Shown piece after piece: positions 6,874 to 16,639 of a stretch of 64,000 bases of DNA. A program made the position numbers and the translations under genes. Below the pieces are notes generated by a model that was given only the letters and a program-made list of their open reading frames with translations, was not told where the DNA came from and did no database searches. The stretch spans positions 1 through 64,000 of the forward strand of contig NZ_QQZY01000001.1 of the NCBI RefSeq assembly GCF_003351045.1. Direction: 5' to 3'. This DNA is from Gaiella occulta (GTDB taxonomy: Bacteria; Actinomycetota; Thermoleophilia; Gaiellales; Gaiellaceae). The first letter of the stretch is position 1. The number at the start of each line of letters is the position of its first letter.

Positions 6874-8096
6874 CGGGTCAGTCCTTTCCGGTAGCGCTGC
6901 TCGCCGCCCACCAGAGTAGCGACGACGCGATCGGGGGAGCCGCCCAGCACCACCGCCGCCGCCGGATCCTCGACCGGATGGACGGGCGATCCGGCGAGCG
7001 TCACGATCGTGAGGTCGGCCTGCTTGCCCGGGACGAGCGACCCGAGCCGGTCGTCGAGCCGGAGCACCCGTGCTCCGCCGAGCGTGGCGAGCTCGAGCGC
7101 CTCGCCGGCGCCGAGGGCGTCCGGCCTGCCGGCGCGGGCGCGGGCGACGACGACGGCGGTGCGCATCTCGTCGAAGATGTCGAGCGACGGGGTCGACGCG
7201 GGGCTGTCGGTCGCGATCGCGACGGGGATGCCGGCGCGGCGCAGCTCCTCGACGGGCGCGATGCCGCAGCCGAGGTAGCCGTTGGAGCGGGGGCAGTGGG
7301 CGACGCCGACCGCGTGCTCGGCGAGCAGCGCGATCTCCTCCTCGTCGGCGTGGACGCAGTGGGCGGCGGTCAGGTGGGGGCCGAGCAGGCCCGCCTCCGC
7401 CAGCAGCCGGATCCCCGTCGTCCCCGGCGGAGGCACGAGGAACGCGCCGAGCGGCGTCCAGTCGCCCGTGCCGTCGACGAGCCAGGCGCGCTCGGCCGCG
7501 CTCTCGGCGAGATGCGTCGCCGTCGGCAGCCCGAGCGCGGCGCATGCCGCGTACACCTCCTGCGTGCACGTGTAGGGGGCGTGCGGCGACACGCCGACGA
7601 GGACGCGGTCGGAGAGGTACGGGTCGACGAGCTCGCGGAGGTCGTAGAAGCGCTCGAGCGCGGACGCGTCGCGGCCGAACACCTCGAGGTAGACGACGGC
7701 GCGCAGCCCCGCCTCGGCGGCGCCGATCGCCGCCGTGCCCGCGAAGCTGCAGTCGCCGATCGTCGTGATTCCCGAGCGCAGGCACTCGAACGCGCCGGCG
7801 CGGGCGATCGCGGTCATCTCGTCGAGCCCGAGCGCCTCCTTGCGCCGCACGTGCATGCCGATCCACGGCACGAACGGGAGCCCGTCGCCGAACCCCGCGT
7901 AGACCGCGTACTCGATGTGCGAGTGCGCATCGACGAAGCCCGGCACGATGACGCTTTCGGCGAAGCGTTCGCCGTGACCGATCGCCGCGGCCGTGCCGAC
8001 CGCCGCGATCGTGCCGTCGTCTGCGATCGCGACGGCGCCGTCGCGGATCGGCTCGCCCTCGACCGGGACGACCCAGTCCGCGGAGACGACCGTCAG
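6819..8096 (-). CDS. Amidohydrolase (ATZ/TRZ, MTA/SAH-deaminase-like)
   Basis: This is a metal-dependent hydrolase of about 425 residues in the chlorohydrolase / MTA-SAH / 5'-deoxyadenosine deaminase group. The metal and catalytic residues are clear: DAHSH (H58, H60), THLAE (H195), HCVHAD (H246) and ATDSP (D297). The substrate cannot be read from sequence; an aminated nucleoside or triazine-like ring is typical. No ATG, GTG or TTG start fits. The best candidate is CTG at 8096-8094, which overlaps the tatC stop as CTGA and has GGGAG five bases upstream. The start is therefore tentative. The 3' end overlaps the next gene by 55 bases. Confidence 0.85.
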   Translation of the reverse strand: MTVVSADWVVPVEGEPIRDGAVAIADDGTIAAVGTAAAIGHGERFAESVIVPGFVDAHSHIEYAVYAGFGDGLPFVPWIGMHVRRKEALGLDEMTAIARAGAFECLRSGITTIGDCSFAGTAAIGAAEAGLRAVVYLEVFGRDASALERFYDLRELVDPYLSDRVLVGVSPHAPYTCTQEVYAACAALGLPTATHLAESAAERAWLVDGTGDWTPLGAFLVPPPGTTGIRLLAEAGLLGPHLTAAHCVHADEEEIALLAEHAVGVAHCPRSNGYLGCGIAPVEELRRAGIPVAIATDSPASTPSLDIFDEMRTAVVVARARAGRPDALGAGEALELATLGGARVLRLDDRLGSLVPGKQADLTIVTLAGSPVHPVEDPAAAVVLGGSPDRVVATLVGGEQRYRKGLTRWPDTARAARSARRRMLP

Positions 8097-8866
8097 AGCG
8101 TCTCCCAGCCCTCGTCCGGCGCGTGCGCCGTCCAGCGCTTCTCCATGAACCGCGACAGCCAGATCGACGACTCGAACAGCACGAGCAGGGGGACCGTCTC
8201 GAACAGGAGCGAGACGGGATCGACGGTCGGCAGCAGGATCGCGAAGGCGACCATCAGCACGTAGCCGACGCGCCTGTTGCGCCGCAGCTTCTCCGAGGAG
8301 AGCACGCCGATGCGCACGAGCGCGAGGATGAAGATCGGCATCTCGAACGCGATGCCCGACGCGAGCAGCACCATCGAGGTGAACGACAGGTAGTAGCTCG
8401 CGCGCACCTGCACGTCGTAGAGGCTGTCGTCGAAGTTGGTGAGGAAGTTGACGGCGGCCGGGAGCACGACGAAGTACGAGAAGGTGACGCCGGCGGCGAA
8501 CAGGCCGGTGCCGATGACGACGAACACCGAGAGGGCGCGCTGCACGCCGCGGTCGACCGCGGGGGCGAGGAACGCCCACACCTGCCACAGCAGGATCGGC
8601 AGCACGATCCCGATCGCGGCAGCCATGCTCACCTTCACGGCGGTCGTGAACGGCTCGGTGACGCCCAGGGTCACGAGCGTCTTGTCCGCCGGTAGCGGGC
8701 GCTTGAGCCAGTCGATGAGACGGGCATGGAACGCGAACGTGAGGATGAACGCGGGGATCACCGCGCCCAGCACGATGAAGACGCGATGCCGAAGCTCCGT
8801 CAGGTGCTCGACGAGCGTCGCCTCCTCGTCGGGCTCGAGGCGGCGGGGGACGATCCGGCGGATCAT
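8093..8866 (-). CDS. tatC: Twin-arginine translocase subunit TatC
   Basis: This is the signal-peptide-receptor subunit of the Tat system, which exports folded, often cofactor-bearing proteins through the cytoplasmic membrane. It has 257 residues and six membrane helices, the normal size. Family motifs are HLTELR (21-26), VTEPFTTAVKVS in the first loop region and FEMPI near residue 175. The start is ATG 8866, 12 bases after the tatA stop. Rieske and other cofactor proteins are typical Tat clients, but none near here shows a twin-arginine signal. Confidence 0.95.
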   Translation of the reverse strand: MIRRIVPRRLEPDEEATLVEHLTELRHRVFIVLGAVIPAFILTFAFHARLIDWLKRPLPADKTLVTLGVTEPFTTAVKVSMAAAIGIVLPILLWQVWAFLAPAVDRGVQRALSVFVVIGTGLFAAGVTFSYFVVLPAAVNFLTNFDDSLYDVQVRASYYLSFTSMVLLASGIAFEMPIFILALVRIGVLSSEKLRRNRRVGYVLMVAFAILLPTVDPVSLLFETVPLLVLFESSIWLSRFMEKRWTAHAPDEGWETL

Positions 8867-8878
8867 CCGCGAGAGGCT

Positions 8879-9139
8879 CTAGGAGACGGAGTCCCGCTCG
8901 CGCGGCTGGGACGGCGTGGTGGCGGGGGACTCGTCCGGCGCCGTCGCGGCGGGCTCCGCCGGCGGCAGCTCGGTCGCGTACGGATCGTCGTTCTTGTCGT
9001 TGCCGGACACCGAGTCCTTGAACTCGCGCATCCCCTTGCCGAGCTGGCGGCCCATCTCCGGCAGGCGCTTCGGCCCGAAGACGAGCAGCAGCACGAGCAG
9101 GAGGATGAGGAGCTCCCAGATTCCGATTCCGAACGGCAT
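8879..9139 (-). CDS. tatA: Twin-arginine translocase pore subunit TatA
   Basis: The protein has 86 residues: one N-terminal membrane helix (about 5-21), the FGPKRLPEMGRQLGKGMREFK hinge and amphipathic helix, then an acidic, Pro/Ala-rich tail. This is the TatA/TatE layout. It forms the protein-conducting assembly with TatC, encoded 12 bases downstream. A longer frame extends upstream to 9277, but ATG 9139 begins right at the family start (MPFGIGIWEL) and has TAAGGT at the 7-base leaderless spacing. No separate tatB is visible. Confidence 0.92.
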   Translation of the reverse strand: MPFGIGIWELLILLLVLLLVFGPKRLPEMGRQLGKGMREFKDSVSGNDKNDDPYATELPPAEPAATAPDESPATTPSQPRERDSVS

Positions 9140-9146
9140 GTCGCGC

Positions 9147-9152
9147 ACCTTA
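9147..9152 (-). promoter_or_regulatory. -10 box of tatA (leaderless)
   Basis: TAAGGT on the minus strand lies 7 bases before ATG 9139. The same bases could be misread as a ribosome site. The recurring -10 spacing in this window favours a promoter. Confidence 0.4.
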
Positions 9153-9262
9153 GCAGCGTCGCGCCCGCCGGATGCAAGCCGTGCGCGGAACAACACGATC
9201 GCAACGTGCGTCGTGCACCTGTGGGAGCCGGCCCGCCCGTTCCCGGTCCGGCTACCATGCAC

Positions 9263-9299
9263 TGAAGCGAACTTCACCTTTTTGCTGAAGCGGACTTCA
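9263..9299. promoter_or_regulatory. Tandem palindromic operator before sufCBD
   Basis: Two copies of TGAAG-N4-CTTCA occupy 9263-9276 and 9286-9299, with centres 23 bases apart (about two helical turns). The surrounding bases (CTGAAGCG[A/G]ACTTCACCT) are repeated too. They lie in the divergent tatA/sufC region, 37-60 bases before the sufC start and close to a possible -10 (TACCAT, 9253-9258). Tandem palindromes there are what a dimeric repressor needs. SUF operons are commonly iron or Fe-S controlled, but no regulator gene is adjacent. Confidence 0.6.
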
Positions 9300-9335
9300 C
9301 CTCTTCGTCGAGACGGGAATCGAGGAACTCAGACA

Positions 9336-10114
<779 letters not shown>

Positions 10115-10118
<4 letters not shown>

Positions 10119-11536
10119 GCACCACCGAGAACGATGTCGTCAAGGGGATCCGCAGCGACTACAAGTACGGGTTCTCGAATCCGGACGACGCCAAGGACTA
10201 CTTCTTCAAGTCGGGGCGCGGTCTCTCCCACGAGGTCGTCGAGGCGATCGCCGAGCACAAGGGCGAGCCGGAGTGGATGCGCAGGTTCCGCCACACGTCG
10301 CTCGACTACTTCTATGCGCGGCCGCTGCCGACATGGGGCGGGAACGTCGCCGAGATCGACTTCGACAACATCTACTACTACATCAAGCCGACCGAGAAGC
10401 AGGCGGACACGTGGGAGGACCTGCCGGCCGAGATCCTCGACACGTGGGACAGGCTCGGGATCCCGGAGGCGGAGAAGAAGTACCTCGCCGGTGTCGGCGC
10501 CCAGTACGAGTCGGAGGTCGTCTACCACAAGCTGCAGGCCGACCTCGAGGAGAAGGGCGTCATCTTCCTCGACATGGACTCGGCGCTGCGCGAGCACGAG
10601 GACATCGTCAAGCAGTACATGGGGACGATCATCCCGCAGAACGACAACAAGTTCGCGGCGCTCAACTCGGCCGTGTGGTCGGGCGGCTCGTTCATCTACG
10701 TGCCGCCGGGCGTCAAGATCGAGATGCCGCTGCAGGCCTACTTCCGCATCAACGCGGAGAACATGGGCCAGTTCGAGCGGACGCTGATCATCGTCGACGA
10801 GGGCGCCTACGTGCACTACGTCGAGGGCTGCACGGCGCCGATCTACTCGTCCGACTCGCTGCACTCGGCGGTCGTCGAGATCGTCGTCAAGCCGCGCGGG
10901 CGCTGCCGCTACACGACGATCCAGAACTGGTCGAACAACGTCTACAACCTCGTCACCAAGCGCGCCGTCGCCTACGAGGACGCGACGATGGAGTGGGTGG
11001 ACGGCAACCTGGGCTCGAAGCTGACGATGAAGTACCCGGCGGTCTGGCTGATGGGCGAGAGGGCACACGGCGAGGTGCTGTCGATCGCGTTCGCCGGCAA
11101 GGGCCAGCATCAGGACGCGGGCGGCAAGGTCGTGCACGTGGCGAAGAACACGACGAGCGTGATCACCTCGAAGTCGATCTCGAAGGACGGCGGCCGTGCC
11201 GGCTACCGCGGCCTGCTCGAGGTGGCGCGCGGCGCCACCGGCTCGAAGTCGAAGGTCGTCTGCGACGCGCTCATCCTCGACGAGGAGTCGCGCTCCGACA
11301 CCTACCCGTACATCAAGGTGGACGAGAGCGACGTCGAGCTCGGCCACGAGGCGACCGTCTCCAAGATCGGCGAGGAGCAGCTCTTCTACCTGAGGAGCCG
11401 CGGCCTCTCCGAGCCGGAGGCGAGCGCGATGATCGTGTCCGGCTTCGTCGAGCCGATCACGAAGGAGCTGCCGCTCGAGTACGCCGTCGAGATGAACCGG
11501 CTCATCCAGCTGCAGATGGAAGGCTCCGTTGGCTAG
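10115..11536 (+). CDS. sufB: Fe-S scaffold protein SufB
   Basis: This is the scaffold subunit of the SufBC2D complex where the nascent cluster forms. At 473 residues it is the normal length. It shows typical SufB blocks: [20 protein letters not shown] at the start, [38 protein letters not shown] (with a conserved Cys), and the [19 protein letters not shown] segment. The final block has [21 protein letters not shown] 10115 overlaps sufC. The stop lies inside the sufD start (TTGGCTAG). Confidence 0.97.
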
Positions 11537-12755
11537 CGGAACGCTGCGAATTCCGCTCGAGGAGGATCGCGTCGGTCGCGAGGCGGCCCGAGCCCGTTAT
11601 CGGGAGCTTCCGCTGCCGACGACACGGGACGAGCACTGGCGCTTCACCGACCTGTCGGGCTTCGATCCGGACGGGTACGGTGACGGGCTTCGGCCCGGCA
11701 CCGACGCCGCCTCCTCCCCGGCACCCGCGACGATGCTCGACATCGATGCGGCCGGCGTCGCCGCGGTGACCGAGGGCGGCGTCACGATCGAGCATGCTCC
11801 CGACGGCATCCGCTTCGAGCTGCTGGCGGATGACCACCCGCTGCTCGGAACCCTCGTCGGCCACGACGAGAAGTTCGCCGCCCACAACGCGGCGATGTGG
11901 CAGCACGGCCTGCTCGTGCACGTCCCGAGCGGCGTCGTCGTCGAGAAGCCGCTCTTCGTCCGCATCGCCAACACGGTCGAGGGCGGGTCGCTGTTCTGGC
12001 GGCTGCTGATCGTGGCCGAGCCGCACAGCCGCTTCTCCGTCGTCGAGGAGTACGTGTCGGCGACGCCGGAGCTGTCCGGCTACTCGAACGCCGCCGTCGA
12101 GATCGTGATCGAGGAGGGGGCAAAGGTCGAGTACGTGTCGGTGCAGAGCCTGTCGCGGCAGACGTGGCACTTCGGCTCGCATCATGCGCGCGTGGGGCGC
12201 GACGCCGAGCTCGACTGGGTTGCGGGCGGATTCGGCTCGCGCGCCGGCAAGGTGTGGATCCGCAACGACCTCGCCGGCCAGGGCGCCACCTCGCGCGTCA
12301 CCGGCGCCTACTTCGCCGACGGCACGCAGCGCCTCGACTACGACACCTTCCAGGAGCACATCGCGCCGAACACGACGTCGGACTTCGCGTTCAAGGGTGC
12401 GTTGCGCGAAGCGGCGAGCGCCGTCTGGCGCGGCATGATCCGGGTCGAGGAGGGCGCGCAGAAGACGAACGCCTACCAGGAGAACCGCAACCTGCTGCTC
12501 TCGAAGACCGCGCACGCCGACTCGATCCCGGGCCTCGAGATCCTCGCCAACGACGTGCGCTGCACCCACGGCGCGACGCTCGGCCAGGTCGACCGCGAGC
12601 AGCTCTTCTACCTGATGGCGCGCGGCCTGCCGCGCAGCGAGGCCGAGCGCCTGATCGTGCGCGGCTTCTTCCAGGACGTGCTCGACCGCATCGAGCTGGC
12701 GCCGGTGCGCGAAGCGCTCGGAGCGGCGCTCGAAGCGCGCATCCCGCGGGCGTAG
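11529..12755 (+). CDS. sufD: Fe-S assembly protein SufD
   Basis: This is a SufB paralogue that completes the SufBC2D scaffold. The 408-residue protein has the N-terminal [11 protein letters not shown] motif, the central beta-helix region and the C-terminal [24 protein letters not shown] block. The start is TTG 11529, overlapping the sufB stop by eight bases with GGAAGG six bases upstream. It ends the first suf unit. The cysteine desulfurase partners are 4 kb downstream. Confidence 0.95.
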   Translation: MASGTLRIPLEEDRVGREAARARYRELPLPTTRDEHWRFTDLSGFDPDGYGDGLRPGTDAASSPAPATMLDIDAAGVAAVTEGGVTIEHAPDGIRFELLADDHPLLGTLVGHDEKFAAHNAAMWQHGLLVHVPSGVVVEKPLFVRIANTVEGGSLFWRLLIVAEPHSRFSVVEEYVSATPELSGYSNAAVEIVIEEGAKVEYVSVQSLSRQTWHFGSHHARVGRDAELDWVAGGFGSRAGKVWIRNDLAGQGATSRVTGAYFADGTQRLDYDTFQEHIAPNTTSDFAFKGALREAASAVWRGMIRVEEGAQKTNAYQENRNLLLSKTAHADSIPGLEILANDVRCTHGATLGQVDREQLFYLMARGLPRSEAERLIVRGFFQDVLDRIELAPVREALGAALEARIPRA

Positions 12756-12766
12756 CCGCCTACGCC
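12749..12766. terminator. Hairpin holding both stop codons of convergent genes
   Basis: GGCGTAG (12749-12755) and CTACGCC (12760-12766) form a perfect 7-bp stem with a CCGC loop. The sufD stop TAG is in one arm and the stop of the opposing gene is in the other. It may end transcription in both directions. Confidence 0.5.
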
Positions 12767-13140
12767 TGGCGGCGGAGCCCGACGAGTGCCGCGACGGCCT
12801 TCTCGAGCTCGGCGCAGACCGCGTCCGCGACGTAGACCGTCCACGGGTGCGGCGGCGTGCCGCCCGTGTAGGCGACGACGGGCTTGCCACGCCCGTGCGC
12901 GTACCAGGCCTCCATCGCCGTTCCCTCGTCCGGCGCGCTGAACGACGCGAGCACGGCGTCGCAGGAGTCGATCTCGGCGAGGTCGCCCTCGACGATCTCG
13001 GCCTCATGGCCCTCCGTCCGGCCACGGAAGTCGCGCCGCATCGGGTCGACCGGCTCGCAGCCGCTCTCCCGCAGCAGCGCCGCCGCGCGGCGGCGGTACT
13101 CGTCGGCGTAGGGCGGCCCGGCGAGGTAGACGCGCTTCAT
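12760..13140 (-). CDS. Nucleoside 2-deoxyribosyltransferase-like protein
   Basis: The protein has 126 residues. It has the N-terminal strand VYLAGP, the segment DLAEIDSCDAVLASFSAPDEGTAMEAWYAHGRGKPVVAY and a flavodoxin-like fold pattern typical of the nucleoside 2-deoxyribosyltransferase family. The glutamate in GTAMEAW is the expected catalytic nucleophile. These enzymes move or remove deoxyribose between bases; relatives also hydrolyse nucleotide derivatives, so the exact reaction is open. It sits divergently against queF, a modified-base gene, sharing one palindromic promoter, which hints at a purine-related role by inference only. Confidence 0.8.
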   Translation of the reverse strand: MKRVYLAGPPYADEYRRRAAALLRESGCEPVDPMRRDFRGRTEGHEAEIVEGDLAEIDSCDAVLASFSAPDEGTAMEAWYAHGRGKPVVAYTGGTPPHPWTVYVADAVCAELEKAVAALVGLRRQA

Positions 13141-13144
13141 GGGG

Positions 13145-13155
13145 CGTACAGTACG
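13145..13155. promoter_or_regulatory. Palindromic bidirectional -10 box (queF / deoxyribosyltransferase-like)
   Basis: CGTACAGTACG is an 11-base perfect palindrome around a central A. On the plus strand it contains TACAGT (13147-13152), 7 bases before ATG 13160. On the minus strand it contains TACTGT (13153-13148), 7 bases before ATG 13140. One symmetric -10 thus seems to serve two leaderless genes. Confidence 0.6.
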
Positions 13156-13159
13156 AGGT

Positions 13160-13540
13160 ATGAGCGAAGAGCCGCTGCCGGAGTTCGTCGCGCTCGGTCA
13201 CGCGGGCTCGGAGCACTACGCCGGGCTGGAGACGTTCCCCAACCCGGGCGTCGCGCACGTGGAGATGACGAGCGACGAGCTCGCCGCGATCTGCCCGGTC
13301 ACCGGCCAGCCGGACCTCTACGTCGCGACGATCGAGTACGAGCCGCAGGGCCTCTGCCTCGAGTCGAAGTCGCTGAAGCTCTACCTCGCCGCGTTCCGCA
13401 ACGAGGGCCACTTCTGCGAGGCGCTCGCCGTCAGGATCCGCGACGACGTGGCGGGAGCTCTCGGGCTCGGGCCGCAGGCGGTCACGGTGACGCTCGAGCA
13501 GAAGGCGCGCGGCGGCATCACGATCGTCGCGACCGCGTAG
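13160..13540 (+). CDS. queF: NADPH-dependent 7-cyano-7-deazaguanine reductase
   Basis: This enzyme reduces preQ0 to preQ1 in queuosine tRNA modification. The 126-residue length is that of the short, unimodular type. The catalytic C45 is in AAICPVTGQPD with D52, the QueF motif is LESKSLK (68-74), and NEGHFCE (81-87) carries the His/Glu substrate residues. A longer start at 13139 would overlap the divergent gene. ATG 13160 is preferred because the -10 lies 7 bases before it. No queC, queD or queE is in the window. Confidence 0.94.
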   Translation: MSEEPLPEFVALGHAGSEHYAGLETFPNPGVAHVEMTSDELAAICPVTGQPDLYVATIEYEPQGLCLESKSLKLYLAAFRNEGHFCEALAVRIRDDVAGALGLGPQAVTVTLEQKARGGITIVATA

Positions 13541-13660
13541 CTCGCCGACCTCGTCGGGCAGCTGTGTCCTTGGAACATGCGCGCAGGCACGTCGTCGACA
13601 CGGCCCTCCCCGGCGAGGTCGAGCCGTGACCCGGGCGCCGTCACCCGGTGGCCGTGCGCG

Positions 13661-13666
13661 TACCCT
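13661..13666 (+). promoter_or_regulatory. -10 box of the Lon-N-domain gene (leaderless)
   Basis: TACCCT lies 6 bases before GTG 13673. The 132-base gap before this gene holds nothing else that I can identify. Confidence 0.45.
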
Positions 13667-13672
13667 TTCCCT

Positions 13673-14287
13673 GTGAACGAGATCGGCATCTTCCCGCTCG
13701 GCATCGTGCTGCTGCCCACAGAGCAGGTGCCGCTGCACATCTTCGAGCCCCGCTACCTCGAGCTCATCGGCGAGTGCATCGAGCAGGAGGCTCCGTTCGG
13801 GCTCGTCTACGCCGACGACGACGGCATCCGCCAGATCGGAACGCTCGCCGCCGTCGTGGAGGTGACGGAGCGGTTCGAGGACGGGCGCCTCAGCATCGTC
13901 GTCGAAGGGCACGAGCGCTTCCGGCTGCACGAGCTCACCGAGGGGCGAAGCTTCCACACGGGGCTCGTCGAATCCGTCGACGACGAGGACGATCCCGCCG
14001 ACGCGGCGGACGTGGAGCGTGCGCTGGCGCTGTTCCACCGTATGGTCGAGCTGACGGGCACCGAGGTGACCCCGCCGCCGGCGCACGCACCCGAGCTGTC
14101 GTTCGCGCTTGCAGGCCGGTTCGACTTCGCGCCCGACCTGAAGCAGGAGCTGCTCGACGAGACGTCGGAGCGAATCCGGCTACGCCGCCTGTGCGAGCTG
14201 CTCGAGCTGGCGGCGGCGACGGTCGAGCGCCGGCGCGAGATCGCCGCGCGGGCGCAGACGAACGGCAAGGTGCATCCGCCTGAATGA
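13673..14287 (+). CDS. Lon protease N-domain-like (PUA-like LON substrate-binding) protein
   Basis: The protein has 204 residues and begins EIGIFPLGIVLLPTEQVPLHIFEPRYLELI, the hallmark of the LON substrate-binding domain. The AAA ATPase and Ser-Lys protease domains of Lon are absent. The C-terminal half is helical and charged (HRMVELTG, LRRLCELLELAAATVERRREI). Stand-alone forms are widespread and mostly uncharacterised; substrate recruitment is a guess. GTG 13673 is chosen because the domain starts there and a -10 lies 6 bases before. It overlaps or abuts the ATPase gene. Confidence 0.88.
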   Translation: MNEIGIFPLGIVLLPTEQVPLHIFEPRYLELIGECIEQEAPFGLVYADDDGIRQIGTLAAVVEVTERFEDGRLSIVVEGHERFRLHELTEGRSFHTGLVESVDDEDDPADAADVERALALFHRMVELTGTEVTPPPAHAPELSFALAGRFDFAPDLKQELLDETSERIRLRRLCELLELAAATVERRREIAARAQTNGKVHPPE

Positions 14288-14294
14288 CGCCGCC

Positions 14295-16625
14295 GTGCGC
14301 GCCGGGCTGACCGAGGCCGAAGCGCGGCGGCGCCTCGACGCGCGCGGGGCGGCGCCCGAGATCGAGACGAGCCGCTCGACGGCGAGCACCGTCCGAGCGA
14401 ACGTCGTCACGCCGTTCAACGCGATCCTCCTCTCCCTGGGACTGCTCACGCTCGTGTTCGGGGACTGGCGCGACGCGCTCTTCCTCGGCATCGTCGTCAG
14501 CAACTCCGCCATCGGCATCTGGCAGGAGCTCCGTGCCAAGCGCAAGCTCGACGAGCTCGCCGCGCTCGTGGCGCCGCGCGCCACCGTCGTGCGCGGCGGC
14601 GAGGCGCGCGCCCTCGCCCTCGCCGAGATCGTCGAGGGCGACCTCGTGCGCCTCGCGCCCGGCGACCAGGTCGTCGCCGACGGGCCGCTCGTGGAGGCCG
14701 CAGGACTGCATCTCGACGAGTCGATCCTGACCGGCGAGTCGCGGCCCGTCGCACGCGCCGTCGGCGACGAGGCGCTCTCCGGCTCGTTCGTCGTCGAAGG
14801 GTCGGGCGCGATGGAGGTTGCGGCCGTCGGTGCAGACAGCCATGCGGGGCGCATCGCGGGAACGGCACGCGAGTTCCGCCACCCGCGCTCCCCGCTCGAG
14901 CGCTCGATCAACCGCCTGCTCTACGTGCTCCTCGGCGTGATGGTGCCGCTCGGCGGCATGCTCGTGGTCGTGTTGTGGAAGCAGGACGTGGGTGTGCGCC
15001 ACGCCGTCGACACGTCCGTCGCCGGCATGGTCACGCTCGTGCCGGAGGGTCTCGTGCTGCTCGTCTCGGTCACCTACGCCGCCGCAGCGCTGCGCCTCGC
15101 GCGGGCAGGAGCACTCGCCCAGCAGCTGAACGCGATCGAGTCGCTCGCCTCCGTCGACACGATCTGCATCGACAAGACCGGCACGCTCACCGAGTCGCGG
15201 CTCAGGGTCGTCGCGCTCGCACCGGTCGAGGGAACGGCAGAGCAGGAGCTCGCCCACGCGCTCGCACGCTTCGCCGCGTCGTTCGACCCCCGCAATCCGA
15301 CGCTCGACGCCGTCGCCGCCGCCGTGCCCGCCCCGGCGGAGCCCGCGGACGAGGCGATCCCGTTTCTCTCGCGACGGCGCTGGAGCGGGCTGCGGATCGG
15401 CGGCACCCGCTACGTGCTCGGGGCCCCCGAGCTCTTCCCGCTCGGCGCGCTGACGGCCGTGGCCGGCGAGCAGCAGGAGGCGGGACGGCGCGTGGTCGCA
15501 TTCGGCGTCGCGGCGGCGGCGTTCCCGGCCGACCCCGACGAGGGGCCGCCGCCGCTGCGGCCACTCGGGATCGTGGTGCTCGCCGAGGACCTGCGTCGCG
15601 ACGCCCGCGCGACGGTCGCGTTCTTCCTGAAGCAGGGCGTCGAGGTGAAGGTGCTGTCGGGCGACGCGCCCCGCACCGTCGGCGCCATCGCGCGGGACGC
15701 CGGCATCCCGATGCACGGCGAGGCGATCGACGGCTCGTCGCTCCCCGACGAGGCCGCGGAGCTCGCCGCGGTCGCGCGCGACGCCGCCGTCGTCGGGCGC
15801 GTCTCTCCCGAGGGGAAGCGCCGGATCGTCGAGTCGCTGCGCGCGCAGGGCCGCTACGTGGCGATGGTCGGGGACGGCGTCAACGACGTGCCGGCGCTGA
15901 AGGCGGCCCGACTCGCCGTCGCGCAGGCGTCGGGAGCGCAGATGGCCAAGGCGGTCGCCGACGTCGTTCTCGTCAGCGGCGACTTCGCGGCGCTGCCCGG
16001 CATGGTCGCCGAGGGCCGCCGCATCCTGCGCAACATCCAGCGCGTGACGAAGCTGTTCGTCGCCAAATCCGTGTTCGCCGCCTTCCTCATCGTGGCGATC
16101 GGCATCACGCCCGCCGCCTATCCGCTGCTGCCGCGGCACCTCACGATCGCCGCTGCGCTCACGGTCGGGATCCCGGCCTTCTTCCTCGCCCTCGCGCCCA
16201 GCGAGGGCCCGTGGCATACCGGCCGCTTCCTGCGCGAGGTGTCCCGCTTCTCCGTTCCGGCAGGCGTCGCCGCCGGGCTGGGGGTGACGACGACGTACCT
16301 CGTCTCCAGCAACGTGTTCGACCTCGGGCTGCTGCAGTCGCGCACCGCCGCGACCTCGACCCTGATCGTCGTCGGCCTCTACCTCGTGCTCGCGCTCGAG
16401 GCGACGAGCACGAAGCGGGCGCGGCTCGTCGGGCTCCTCTGCGCGCTGCTCCTCGCGGCCTACGTCGCGGTCATCGCTCTCCCCGGGCTGCGCACCTTCT
16501 TCGAGCTCGCGGTCCCGAACGCGGCGGCGACGACGCTGGTCGTGATCGGGTCCGCGGTTGCGATCGGCTTCCTGTGGCTGACGGACGAGCGCTTCGTCCC
16601 CCTGAGCCGCGGCTCGGCCGCCTGA
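14295..16625 (+). CDS. P-type cation ATPase, CtpE-like
   Basis: This membrane pump is driven by ATP through an aspartyl-phosphate. It has 776 residues. The actuator loop is TGES (about 146), the phosphorylation site is DKTGTLTE (D293) and the hinge is GDGVND (about 526). The helix-4 motif is LVPEGLVLLVS, close to mycobacterial CtpE, which transports calcium, and unlike the CPx motif of heavy-metal pumps. There is no N-terminal metal-binding domain. The start is uncertain: GTG 14295 is the first normal codon, but the frame stays open to a CTG at 14280 overlapping the previous gene. Calcium as substrate is inference from the CtpE likeness. Confidence 0.85.
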   Translation: MRAGLTEAEARRRLDARGAAPEIETSRSTASTVRANVVTPFNAILLSLGLLTLVFGDWRDALFLGIVVSNSAIGIWQELRAKRKLDELAALVAPRATVVRGGEARALALAEIVEGDLVRLAPGDQVVADGPLVEAAGLHLDESILTGESRPVARAVGDEALSGSFVVEGSGAMEVAAVGADSHAGRIAGTAREFRHPRSPLERSINRLLYVLLGVMVPLGGMLVVVLWKQDVGVRHAVDTSVAGMVTLVPEGLVLLVSVTYAAAALRLARAGALAQQLNAIESLASVDTICIDKTGTLTESRLRVVALAPVEGTAEQELAHALARFAASFDPRNPTLDAVAAAVPAPAEPADEAIPFLSRRRWSGLRIGGTRYVLGAPELFPLGALTAVAGEQQEAGRRVVAFGVAAAAFPADPDEGPPPLRPLGIVVLAEDLRRDARATVAFFLKQGVEVKVLSGDAPRTVGAIARDAGIPMHGEAIDGSSLPDEAAELAAVARDAAVVGRVSPEGKRRIVESLRAQGRYVAMVGDGVNDVPALKAARLAVAQASGAQMAKAVADVVLVSGDFAALPGMVAEGRRILRNIQRVTKLFVAKSVFAAFLIVAIGITPAAYPLLPRHLTIAAALTVGIPAFFLALAPSEGPWHTGRFLREVSRFSVPAGVAAGLGVTTTYLVSSNVFDLGLLQSRTAATSTLIVVGLYLVLALEATSTKRARLVGLLCALLLAAYVAVIALPGLRTFFELAVPNAAATTLVVIGSAVAIGFLWLTDERFVPLSRGSAA

Positions 16626-16639
16626 CGAAGGTGCCCGGG

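Noticed and set aside
8916-9335. Upstream extension of the sufC frame to 8916
   Set aside because: It is antisense to tatA and runs through the operator region. No protein family extends there.
13139-13159. Longer queF start at 13139
   Set aside because: It would begin within the first codon of the divergent gene and across the -10 box. The family start and promoter spacing both favour 13160.
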